Source: Bacteroidia bacterium
GTDB lineage: Bacteria > Bacteroidota > Ignavibacteria > UBA10030
Direction: 5' to 3'
Assembly: GCA_022180565.1 (NCBI GenBank)
Contig: BQML01000009.1
Span: forward strand, 1 to 64,000
DNA length: 64,000 nucleotides
Shown here: positions 25,551 through 33,645 of the stretch, piece after piece
Layout: every line of letters begins with the position of its first letter
Position numbering within the stretch: position 1 is the stretch's first letter
Program-made: the position numbers and the translations under genes
Notes under the pieces: model-generated
Database searches by the model: none
What the model was told of the DNA's origin: nothing
The model's input: only the letters and a program-made list of their open reading frames with translations

Positions 25551-26528
25551 ATGGATAACCGCATCCTTTACGCCGCGGCGGCGGTGCTGATCGTGTGGGC
25601 CGGCCCCCTGTTTTCTCAGGATACCATCCGTTTTGTCCCGAAATCCGGCTCCCAGGCCTTTAAGGTGCGAGAACCGGTTCTGCGTATGAAACCGGGCCAG
25701 ATTCTTGTCAGCGAAACTCTCATGGGCGGATATTATACGGAACAGGGAGGCGCCTGGCCCGGAGAAGTGGGGCCGATCTACATCGAGGGCGCGACGCCGA
25801 AGGATCAGCTTGTTATACGAATCATTAAGGTCCGTCCCAACCGCGATCTCGCCCCGGCGGCCATCAGCGGGAATTTCGGGGGATTGCAATCGGACATTCG
25901 CGTCCGCATGCTCAATCCGCCTGTTCCGAATCAGAGGTTCCTCTGGCGCCTTGACCGCGAACGCAACGTGGGCATGCTCGACCTTCCGAAAAGCCGGCTC
26001 AAGCGCATTGAAGTGCCCCTTGCCCCCATGCTCGGACGGCTGGCCGTGGCTCCGAAGAACGAGGAGTCCTTCCCCGGCTTGTGGCCGGGCGATTTCGGGG
26101 GAAACATGGATTCTCCCGAACTGCGCGAGGGCACGACCGTCTATCTTCCCGTCTTTCATGAAGGCGCCTATTTCTACTTCGGCGACGGCCATGCGCTCCA
26201 GGGACATGGTGAGGTGGCCGGGACAGGCCTCGAAACGACGATGGATGTGATTCTGCAGATCGACCTGATCAAGAACAAGCCCATCGACTGGCCGAGGTTT
26301 GTTGACGATGAATACATCATGGTCGCCGGCAGTGCGCGTCCGCTCATCGACGCCTTTCGCCTGGCCCACGTCGAACTCGTAGAATGGCTTGAGGAAGACT
26401 ATGGCTTTGACCGCTGGGAAGCCTACCAGGTCCTCTCACAGGTCGGCACCAGCACTGTCTCGAACATCGTCGACCCGCAGTACACCGTTGTGGCAAAGTT
26501 CCCCAAGAAATATCTGCCTCGCGAGTAG
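25551..26528 (+). CDS. Exported acetamidase/formamidase family protein
   Basis: This encodes 325 residues from ATG 25551, where a signal peptide begins (ILYAAAAVLIVWAGPLFSQ). Family features follow: EGATPKDQLVIRIIKVRPNR, the central PLAPMLGRLAVAPK, WPGDFGGNMDSPELREGTTV, and YFYFGDGHALQGHGEVAGTG, which carries the histidines and acidic residue that bind zinc in FmdA/AmdA enzymes. It is expected to hydrolyse a short amide in the periplasm. The gene follows the DUF1801 gene by 42 bases. Confidence 0.88.
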   Translation: MDNRILYAAAAVLIVWAGPLFSQDTIRFVPKSGSQAFKVREPVLRMKPGQILVSETLMGGYYTEQGGAWPGEVGPIYIEGATPKDQLVIRIIKVRPNRDLAPAAISGNFGGLQSDIRVRMLNPPVPNQRFLWRLDRERNVGMLDLPKSRLKRIEVPLAPMLGRLAVAPKNEESFPGLWPGDFGGNMDSPELREGTTVYLPVFHEGAYFYFGDGHALQGHGEVAGTGLETTMDVILQIDLIKNKPIDWPRFVDDEYIMVAGSARPLIDAFRLAHVELVEWLEEDYGFDRWEAYQVLSQVGTSTVSNIVDPQYTVVAKFPKKYLPRE

Positions 26529-26555
26529 TCTCCACGACGGTTAACCCGAAACTAT

Positions 26556-27092
26556 CTGCTCCCGATCATCGCACTCATCGTCTTCCTGCGCGGGGTCAAC
26601 GTCGGCGGCCACCGGAGATTCCGGCCTGCAGTGTTTGCCGAAACGCTGAAGCCCTTCGACGCATTGAATATCGGCGCAACGGGGGTTTTTGTCGTCCGAA
26701 CAAAAATCCGGAAGAATGCCCTCCGCGCGAGATTTGCCGGGTCCCTTCTGTTCAACACTGAAATCTTCATTATGACGGAGAGCGAGATCTCGGGACTGCT
26801 TTCGGCCAACCCGTTCGCCCGGCGGACCATCCCGCGCGGCGCCGTGAAGTTTATCAGCATTCTGCCGCGCAGGACACGCAGAAATCCCCGACTGCCGTTT
26901 TCCCTTCCCTCGCACGGGCGGTGGCTGGTCAGGGTGCTCGGCCGACGAGGCCGGTTTGTGTACGGCATCCACCGAAGAAGCATGAAGGTCATCGGCACTC
27001 TCGGCCGTCTCGACGATCTCTTCGGCGCTCGGGTAACCACACGAAGCTGGGGAACTATGGAGCAAATCGGGAGGCAACTCCGTGCACAGTAA
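26556..27092 (+). CDS. DUF1697 family protein with no canonical start codon
   Basis: The frame carries the DUF1697 N-terminal motif FLRGVNVGG at about 26583-26609, then FAETLKPFDALNIGATGVFV and later RTTPRG-like conserved basic residues. From the in-frame TAG of the acetamidase gene (26526) to that motif there is no ATG, GTG or TTG. The first canonical start is GTG 26631, which would remove the motif. CTG 26556 is given as a placeholder. The gene may use a rare start, be translated by coupling with the acetamidase gene, or have lost its 5' end. DUF1697 function is unknown. Confidence 0.6.
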   Translation: MLPIIALIVFLRGVNVGGHRRFRPAVFAETLKPFDALNIGATGVFVVRTKIRKNALRARFAGSLLFNTEIFIMTESEISGLLSANPFARRTIPRGAVKFISILPRRTRRNPRLPFSLPSHGRWLVRVLGRRGRFVYGIHRRSMKVIGTLGRLDDLFGARVTTRSWGTMEQIGRQLRAQ

Positions 27093-27126
27093 CAGCAACA
27101 GGATTACCTCTTAGAAAGGACATGCC

Positions 27127-28647
27127 ATGCAACGGATTCTGCTGATTCTGGTTTTCGCATTCTCGACTTCCTGGTGCCAGTACCTCCCGCCGGTGTTTCC
27201 CGATTCAGACCGGGCTCAGCGGGTGATGGCAACGCAGGGTTTCGTGGAGAACTTGCTCCGCGAATTCATGAAACAGCGGAACGCTCCTGGGTTGGTGTAC
27301 GGCGTGATGCTCGATGGACAGCTTCTCTACTCAGGCGGGTTCGGTGTCATCAATCTCGAGCGCGGCTACAAGGCCGATCCGACATCGCTCTTCCGTATCG
27401 CGTCTATGAGTAAAAGCATCACCGCAGTAGCCATTCTGCAGCTGCGCGACGCCGGGAAGCTCAGCCTTGACGACCCCGCATCGAAATACATTCCCGAGAT
27501 GAAGAACCTTCGCCTTCTTACGTCGGATTCTCCCGTCATCACGATCCGACATCTTTTGACTCACGGGTCCGGTTTTCCTGAAGACAACGCCTGGGGCGAC
27601 AGACAGTTGGACGCCACGGATGCCGAATTGCGCAAGCTGATGGCGGACGGACCATCGTTTTCCACGCCGGTGGGAACGGAGTTTGAATACAGCAATGTGG
27701 GATTTGCGCTTCTAGGCCAGATCGTGCAGGTGGTTTCCGGAATGAGCTTCGAAGAGTACACTACCAGGAACATCTTCGAACCGTTGGGGATGAAGAACAC
27801 TGTGTGGGAATATTCAAAGGCGCCGGGGGAGAAGCTGGCGTTGGGGTATGGCTGGATGGAAGGGAAGCATGAGGTCATTCCGCTCCTCCACCACGGCTCT
27901 TATGGCGCGATGGGCGGACTGATCACCTCGATCGAGGATTTTGCGAAGTATGTTGCCATGCATCTCGGCGCATGGCCAGCGCGGGATGGTGCGGAGACCT
28001 ATCCTCTGCGGCGCAGTTCGCTCAGGGAGATGCATCACCCGTGGCGGTTTGACCGCGTGAACGCGCGGTTTCGGTATCCCAACGGACGGGAATGTGCCAT
28101 GGCATCGGCGTACGCGTACGGACTGCGGTGGACGCAGGACTGCGACGGCGTTGTTTCGGTCGGCCACAGCGGCGGCTTGCCCGGATTCGGGAGTAACTGG
28201 ACGATGCTTCCTCAGTACGGTCTGGCCATCATGAGCTTCGACAACCGCACATACGGCGGCACTGCTACCGTCAACGCCGCAATTCTGGATTCCATCCTTT
28301 CTGTAACAGGCCTTCAGCGCATGACCCTCCCGCCGTCGGAAATCCTCAAAACGCGCGCGCAGGAACTGGTGCCGTTCCTGCAGAATTGGGAGAAAGCGGA
28401 GACTTCGGGACTGTTCGGGGAGAATTTCTTCCTTGACATGCCCGCGGCGTTGCGCCAGCGTGAAGCCAGAGAGGTGTTTGAGAAGGCGGGTCCTATCCGT
28501 GCCGTCCGGGAGATCGTTCCGGAGAATCAGCTGCGGGGCACGTTCGTTCTGGAGGGCACATCGGCGGACGTGTCAGTGTATTTCACGCTCACGCCTGAAC
28601 CCACTTCCCTGTTCCAGGTCGTACGGATCCGGACCGTCGGGAAGTAG
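27127..28647 (+). CDS. Secreted serine hydrolase, beta-lactamase/PBP4* type
   Basis: This encodes 506 residues with a signal peptide at 1-17 (ILLILVFAFSTSWC). It is a class C beta-lactamase-like (PF00144) enzyme: the SxxK nucleophile motif SMSK at residues 93-96, YSN at 188-190 and HSG at 347-349 (in place of KTG, normal for the esterase/peptidase members). Such enzymes cleave D-amino-acid peptides or esters. RBS-like AGAAAGGA precedes ATG 27127. It has a relative on the minus strand at 32107-33561 beside a D-aminoacylase. Confidence 0.9.
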   Translation: MQRILLILVFAFSTSWCQYLPPVFPDSDRAQRVMATQGFVENLLREFMKQRNAPGLVYGVMLDGQLLYSGGFGVINLERGYKADPTSLFRIASMSKSITAVAILQLRDAGKLSLDDPASKYIPEMKNLRLLTSDSPVITIRHLLTHGSGFPEDNAWGDRQLDATDAELRKLMADGPSFSTPVGTEFEYSNVGFALLGQIVQVVSGMSFEEYTTRNIFEPLGMKNTVWEYSKAPGEKLALGYGWMEGKHEVIPLLHHGSYGAMGGLITSIEDFAKYVAMHLGAWPARDGAETYPLRRSSLREMHHPWRFDRVNARFRYPNGRECAMASAYAYGLRWTQDCDGVVSVGHSGGLPGFGSNWTMLPQYGLAIMSFDNRTYGGTATVNAAILDSILSVTGLQRMTLPPSEILKTRAQELVPFLQNWEKAETSGLFGENFFLDMPAALRQREAREVFEKAGPIRAVREIVPENQLRGTFVLEGTSADVSVYFTLTPEPTSLFQVVRIRTVGK

Positions 28648-28670
28648 CGGCGTACGGAGGGATTCCCGGG

Positions 28671-29426
28671 TCACCCCAACGCGTGCACCACCAGTTTAAA
28701 GGCGGCAATAACGAGCACGATTCCCAGCAGGAGCCGAAGCGTCCGGGGAGTTGACCGTCTTGCTCCCCAGAACGATCCCAGCAGTCCTCCGGCCCCGGCG
28801 GCCATCATGAGGGGCCAGATTGTGCCCACTTCCAACCCGCCTCGAACAAACCGTCCGCCTAACCCCGCGACGGAATTGGCAACGATGAAGAACGCGGACA
28901 CGGCCGCGGTCTGTTTCGTCGTCGCCCATTTCATGAGAATCAGGACAGGGCTGAGGAAGATTCCTCCGCCAACTCCCACGATCCCAGAGAGAAGTCCGAT
29001 CCCACTGCCGGAAAGCAGGGCGACCGCCCGGGGCGGGACTTCTCGTGACTCCTCTCGTCCCGGGGACCCCTCCCGCATAAGCCGGTAGGCCGCGATCAGC
29101 AGGACCGCGGCCAGCAGAAGCATGTAGACAGCTTCACTGACCTTGATCAACCCCCCGACAAAGGCTGACGGAATCGAAAGAAGGGTGAAAGGCCAGGCGA
29201 GTTTCCAGGAGAAATGCCCGGCCCGCGCAAATTGGATGGTTCCCATGCCGGCAACAAGAACATTCAGGAGCAGGGCTGTTGTGGACATCAGGGCCGGATG
29301 GAGGAACAGGAAGGACATGACGGCGAGATATCCGGATGCACCGCCGTGGCCAACAGAAGCATATAGCGCCGCGACACAGCCGATGAGCATGCACAGCATG
29401 AGGAATTGAACAAGCGTCAGTTCCAC
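28671..29426 (-). CDS. TauE/SafE sulfite exporter family protein
   Basis: This encodes 251 residues with about eight membrane segments. The two family repeats are visible: ASVGHGGASGYLAVMSFLFL near the start and LSGIVGVGGGIFLSPVLILM at residues ~135-155, followed by ATTKQTAAVSAFFIVANSVA. The family exports sulfite or organosulfonates across the inner membrane. No sulfur-metabolism gene is adjacent, so the substrate is open. It converges on the serine hydrolase gene, 23 bases apart. Confidence 0.88.
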   Translation of the reverse strand: MELTLVQFLMLCMLIGCVAALYASVGHGGASGYLAVMSFLFLHPALMSTTALLLNVLVAGMGTIQFARAGHFSWKLAWPFTLLSIPSAFVGGLIKVSEAVYMLLLAAVLLIAAYRLMREGSPGREESREVPPRAVALLSGSGIGLLSGIVGVGGGIFLSPVLILMKWATTKQTAAVSAFFIVANSVAGLGGRFVRGGLEVGTIWPLMMAAGAGGLLGSFWGARRSTPRTLRLLLGIVLVIAAFKLVVHALG

Positions 29427-29436
29427 AGGGAGGCGA

Positions 29437-30366
29437 TCAGTCTCTTGGCAAGGCCGCAGTGAGGGAAGGATCGGGGCACGGAATGGTCACCAAGACTTTG
29501 TTGCCCGTTCCCTGGTATTCGAGGTTCAGATAGGACCGGGCGATGGCGATCCCCCTGCCATGATTGTCGAGAAGGCGGGTTTCATCCAGCGTCAGGTAGG
29601 GCTTGAAATCGAATCCCGGCCCGCAGTCTTCTACAAGCACGGTGATCTTGTCGGGAAGCCGGCGAAACCGGAGGTCCACGTACTTGGCGGAATGCTCGGG
29701 GAGGTTCAGTCGGCGTTCGATCTCCGCATACCAGGTTCCTTCTTCCATGAACTTTGTCTTTTCCTGATAAGAAATTCCCAGGTTTCCGTGTTCGATGGCA
29801 TTGGTGATCATTTCCATAATCATGGCGGCCCGTTCGGGCTCCGGACAGCTGTTTGCGATCATCACGGCCAAATGCTCTCCCTCGGCCAGAGTGCGAAACC
29901 TGAAGTGACCCTCCACGAGGTGCAGAAACGGCGCTTCCTCCCTCTTCAATCGTTCCAGAAGGCGCTTCCGGTCTTTCCAGTCGGCCACCGCAGCGCGAAC
30001 AATCGAACGGATAACGTCCTCCGTGGCCGGCTTGGGCAAATAATAAAAGGCGCCGGCATCGATTCCTTCTTTGACTTGCTCGGGACCGCTGAGTACGGTG
30101 TGCATGATCACCGGAATATCCTCGAGTCCCTGCTGTTCCTTGATCCAGCGCAGGAGCTCGATTCCGCTCATCCTCGGCATACTCCAATCCAGGATCACCG
30201 AGGCGATGCGTGCACCATCCTGCTTGAGGACGTCCTGTGCATCAAGGCCATCCCCGGCCGCCAGAATCTCGTACTCCTCCTCGAGGATTTTCTGGAGGAG
30301 GAGGCGGATATTGGAGTCGTCGTCGACGATCAGGATCGAATGCTTTGGTTGAGGCATGTCATTCAA
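29437..30366 (-). CDS. Response regulator fused to a histidine-kinase-like ATPase domain
   Basis: This encodes 309 residues. Residues 9-125 are a receiver domain: acidic pocket D15-D17, phospho-acceptor Asp60 (VILDWSMPRMSG), Thr90 and Lys112. Residues ~165-300 are an HATPase_c_2-type ATPase: N-box EMITNAIEHGNL at 185-196, G1 box EDCGPGF at 246-252, G2 box HGRGIAIA at 269-276. There is no dimerisation or phospho-acceptor His region, so it is not a classic kinase. The layout resembles the RsbW/SpoIIAB-like anti-sigma side of partner-switching systems with a receiver in front. The target is not encoded nearby. Confidence 0.88.
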   Translation of the reverse strand: MNDMPQPKHSILIVDDDSNIRLLLQKILEEEYEILAAGDGLDAQDVLKQDGARIASVILDWSMPRMSGIELLRWIKEQQGLEDIPVIMHTVLSGPEQVKEGIDAGAFYYLPKPATEDVIRSIVRAAVADWKDRKRLLERLKREEAPFLHLVEGHFRFRTLAEGEHLAVMIANSCPEPERAAMIMEMITNAIEHGNLGISYQEKTKFMEEGTWYAEIERRLNLPEHSAKYVDLRFRRLPDKITVLVEDCGPGFDFKPYLTLDETRLLDNHGRGIAIARSYLNLEYQGTGNKVLVTIPCPDPSLTAALPRD

Positions 30367-30378
30367 CGTTCAGGAAGC

Positions 30379-32088
30379 TCAATTCTCCGCATGGACCCTT
30401 GAGACCTCTTGTTTCCATCCCGGCCCCCGCACGACCCTTCCGGGCATTGCTCCGGTATGCTCCCCGTTCCGCAGAACCTGCACCCCGTTGACAAATACAT
30501 GAATTACACCGGTGGAATATTGATGAGGATCGGCGTACGTCGCACGGTCCTGCACAGCCGCAGGATCAAAGATCACAACATCGGCCATTGCTCCCGGGGC
30601 AAGTCTTCCCCGCTTCTTCAGACCAAGGTTTTCGGCAGGAAGCGACGTCAGGCGGCGGATTGCCTCTTCCAGAGGAATCACCTTCTCGTCCCGCACGTAT
30701 TTTCCAAGCAATCGTGCAAACGTGCCGTAGGCGCGCGGGTGAGGATTGCTCTTGAGGAACACTCCCTCGGGGGCCAGGGACTCAGCATCCGACCCGAAAC
30801 TGACCCACGGCAGCGCGATCTGCTTGCGGATATTCTCTTCGGACATGAGGAAATATACTGTTTCGACACGGCTGTCATCCTGAATGACGAGATCGATGGC
30901 AGTCTCTTCAGGGGTTTTGCCGCGCATCGCCGCAACTTCAGCCAGCGACCGTCCCGTCAGGTATTTGAGGGAGTCGGCTTTGAATCCGACCAGCAAGACA
31001 TTCTCAGCCGATCCCGCGGCCAGGTAAAGGTTTTCCCACGTGTCTGTCGGCACGGACATCTCGCGAGCAACCTGTTTTCGGATTGCCGGATCGCGGAGCC
31101 GGCGGACCCATTCCTTGTGGCCGCCTTCCTGCACCCAGGGAGGCATAGCCGCGTCGAGGCCCGTCGCTCCCGCCGTGTAGGTGTACATGTCCGCCGTGAT
31201 CCTCAGCCCGCTCGCCCGTGCCTCTTCTACCAAGCGAACCACATTATCCATCTTTCTCCAGTTCTGAGAGCCTGCCGCCTTCAGGTGATAGATCTCGGCG
31301 GGAAGACCGGCAGAGCGCGCGATCGTCACCACTTCCTGCACGGCTTCGATCAACCTGTTCCCTTCACTCCTCATGTGCGTAATGTACATGCCTCCGTATT
31401 CCGCGGCAGTCTTGCAGAGTTCGATCAGTTCCTCGGTTTTCGCGTAGAAAACGGGCGCGTAAATGAGCGAGGATCCAACCCCGAGGGCGCCTTCTTCCAT
31501 AGCCGTGGCAACAAGCCGTTTCATCCGGGTAAGCTCTTCCGGCGTCGGCGGCCTGTCGGCATAGCCCAGTTCGTGAATCCGGACCGTCGTTGCGCCAATG
31601 AAGGATGCCACGTTCGTCGCAATCCCTTTGCGTTCCAGGTAGTCGAGGTATTCTCCCAGTGTTGTCCAGGACACGTCATACCGGATATCGCCCTGCGATT
31701 CGCGCATTTCTTTTTTCATCGCATCGTTCAATGGACCCATGGACCAACCTTCCCCGAACACCTCGAGCGTCACGCCCTGGCGAATATCGCTTTGGGACCG
31801 GCCGTCCTGGATCAGAGACACCGTTGCCCAGCTCAGCATGTTGATGAATCCGGGGGCGACCGCAAGACCGCCGGCATCAATGTCCGTTTCTCCGCGCAGA
31901 CCGTCAACAACTCCCACGACGGCGATCGTATCGCCGGCAATGGCGATGCCGCCCGGAACTCCCGCCGTCCCGGTCCCGTCGTAGATCACGGCATTCCGGA
32001 TTACGACGTCATACGCCGGCTTCCGGGAACAGGAAACCAGAAGCGCAAGAGAAAGAAGGAAAACACTTGTTTTCAAGTGACGCGCCAT
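30379..32088 (-). CDS. D-aminoacylase-like lipoprotein
   Basis: This encodes 569 residues. A lipobox ends at Cys20 (LLSLALLVSC). The rest follows the N-acyl-D-amino-acid deacylase subgroup of amidohydrolases: MYITHMRSEGNRLIEAVQEV, AEIYHLKAAGSQNW, WVSFGSDAESLAPEG, and the C-terminal RLTSLPAENLGLKKRGRLAP with ADVVIFDP. The usual first metal motif (GFIDxHxH) is replaced by GFINMLSWATV. It should remove N-acyl groups from D-amino acids or related amides at the envelope. The neighbouring gene is a serine hydrolase of a type that also acts on D-peptides. Confidence 0.85.
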   Translation of the reverse strand: MARHLKTSVFLLSLALLVSCSRKPAYDVVIRNAVIYDGTGTAGVPGGIAIAGDTIAVVGVVDGLRGETDIDAGGLAVAPGFINMLSWATVSLIQDGRSQSDIRQGVTLEVFGEGWSMGPLNDAMKKEMRESQGDIRYDVSWTTLGEYLDYLERKGIATNVASFIGATTVRIHELGYADRPPTPEELTRMKRLVATAMEEGALGVGSSLIYAPVFYAKTEELIELCKTAAEYGGMYITHMRSEGNRLIEAVQEVVTIARSAGLPAEIYHLKAAGSQNWRKMDNVVRLVEEARASGLRITADMYTYTAGATGLDAAMPPWVQEGGHKEWVRRLRDPAIRKQVAREMSVPTDTWENLYLAAGSAENVLLVGFKADSLKYLTGRSLAEVAAMRGKTPEETAIDLVIQDDSRVETVYFLMSEENIRKQIALPWVSFGSDAESLAPEGVFLKSNPHPRAYGTFARLLGKYVRDEKVIPLEEAIRRLTSLPAENLGLKKRGRLAPGAMADVVIFDPAAVQDRATYADPHQYSTGVIHVFVNGVQVLRNGEHTGAMPGRVVRGPGWKQEVSRVHAEN

Positions 32089-32106
32089 GGTGTCATGCGG
32101 CCTTTC

Positions 32107-33561
32107 TCATTTTTCTTTGGGGTAGATAAAGTTCTCTCCAACTTTTACTTTTACCACTTTGTTTCCCGAATCCATTTCAAAGATCACCAATTCTCCGTTG
32201 CCGTTTTCGCCCGTCATGCGGAATGTATTGGGTCCTTCGGGTGTAAGCTCCACTAAGCCCCGTCGGGGATTGTCTTCCGGGGGATAGCTGTAATCGTACA
32301 TGACGAGCTTGCCGTTCATGATCATGATCTCGGTTTCAAACCACCAGGGGTCCTGATACTTCCCCGTATAGCGGGCCCAGGATGGATCGGCGATGGAGAC
32401 CTCGAGCGATGGCGCCGTTGCACGACGCAGAGACGGAAGCATCATAGCCAGAATCTGCCGGGCGAAGTACGACGCGTCGGCATCGTCTGCATTCGTCAAT
32501 ACGATCACAGCGATTTTTTCGTCGGGGAGGAGCGAAATGTGTGAGCGATATCCGTTGACCCACCCGGAGTGTCCGAACACCGTCCGCTGGTCCTGTTTCC
32601 AAACGGCAAATCCCAACCCCCAGCCGCTCTCCCAGTCGGGACTCAACCATTGGACCCTGTGCATTTCGTGCAGGGTTGACCCTTTGAGGATTTGCGAACC
32701 AAACACAACATGTCCTTCCCGGAACTGCAAAGAAGCAAACCGTGCCAGGTCTTCAACGCTGGAGGTCATGTTGGCGGAGGCCGTCAGTCCTTTTGCGTTG
32801 AGGAACGGCATTTCCTTGCGCGATCCGTCATCCAACTTCCGGCTGTATCCCTTCGCAAGGCGTTTGCGGTGGACATCCTGAAAATGGACCGTGGTAGAAG
32901 CCATTCCCAAGGGATTCAAGATGTTGTTCGTAACGTACTCGGAGTACGGGATGCCCGAGACTTCCGAGACGATTTCTCCCGCAAGCGCATAGGCGAGATT
33001 GGAGTATTTGAGTTTGGTTTCGGACGGGAAGATAGTTTCCTGCTGTTCGAGTCCGCGGATAATCTCATTGCGGGAGGGAAACTTGTAATCTGTCCAGTAG
33101 GGAAATGCCGCCTCCCTCGGCAATCCCGAAGTATGAGTGAGGAGATGCCGGATGGTCACCGGCGGCGCATTCGGAAACCTGTTCTTGATTCTGAACCACG
33201 GGAGGTGCTTTTCGACGGGGTCGTCGAGTTGGAGTTTGCCCTGGTCCCGAAGTTGGAGAACCGCTGTGGCAGTAAAGAGCTTCGTTATGGAAGCGATTCT
33301 GTACAGCGTCCCTGCTGTCGCGGGCACTTCTTCTTCCAGGTCCGCAAACCCGAATCCACCGGCAAAGATCAAGTCCTGATCGTGTACGAGGGCAACCGAA
33401 AGCCCCGGAAGTCCGCGGTAGAGCCTTTGAGCCTCGATCCATCGTTCCATGAGCTTGACATGGGCGGCCACTTCCGCATTGCCTGCAACGGAACGCCCCT
33501 GCGAGCCTGCTTCCGCAGAACCCCCTGCGATAAGGACGGTCAGGAGGATCAACCTCTTCAT
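32107..33561 (-). CDS. Secreted serine hydrolase with C-terminal DUF3471-like domain
   Basis: This encodes 484 residues with a signal peptide (LILLTVLIAGGSAEAGS). It is a PF00144 beta-lactamase-like enzyme: SITK at 91-94, YSN at 186-188, and HSG at 331-333. The last ~100 residues (RYTGKYQDPWWFETEIMIMN, then GPNTFRMTGENGNGELVIFE) form a small beta domain often found after this catalytic domain. Likely periplasmic D-peptidase or esterase. It lies 18 bases upstream of the D-aminoacylase gene on the same strand, so the two are probably co-transcribed. Confidence 0.88.
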   Translation of the reverse strand: MKRLILLTVLIAGGSAEAGSQGRSVAGNAEVAAHVKLMERWIEAQRLYRGLPGLSVALVHDQDLIFAGGFGFADLEEEVPATAGTLYRIASITKLFTATAVLQLRDQGKLQLDDPVEKHLPWFRIKNRFPNAPPVTIRHLLTHTSGLPREAAFPYWTDYKFPSRNEIIRGLEQQETIFPSETKLKYSNLAYALAGEIVSEVSGIPYSEYVTNNILNPLGMASTTVHFQDVHRKRLAKGYSRKLDDGSRKEMPFLNAKGLTASANMTSSVEDLARFASLQFREGHVVFGSQILKGSTLHEMHRVQWLSPDWESGWGLGFAVWKQDQRTVFGHSGWVNGYRSHISLLPDEKIAVIVLTNADDADASYFARQILAMMLPSLRRATAPSLEVSIADPSWARYTGKYQDPWWFETEIMIMNGKLVMYDYSYPPEDNPRRGLVELTPEGPNTFRMTGENGNGELVIFEMDSGNKVVKVKVGENFIYPKEK

Positions 33562-33645
33562 AGCTCAACTCCTTGAGAACGGATTGAAGAAGCAACTTAG
33601 GTATTAAGGCATGGAAAAGCAAGGTCGGGCAGGCGTCGGAGAGGT

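Noticed and set aside
30409-32256. Plus-strand open frame of 615 residues
   Set aside because: It lies opposite the D-aminoacylase gene, has no family motif, and its composition (rich in Arg, His, Pro) is that of an antisense frame in high-GC DNA.
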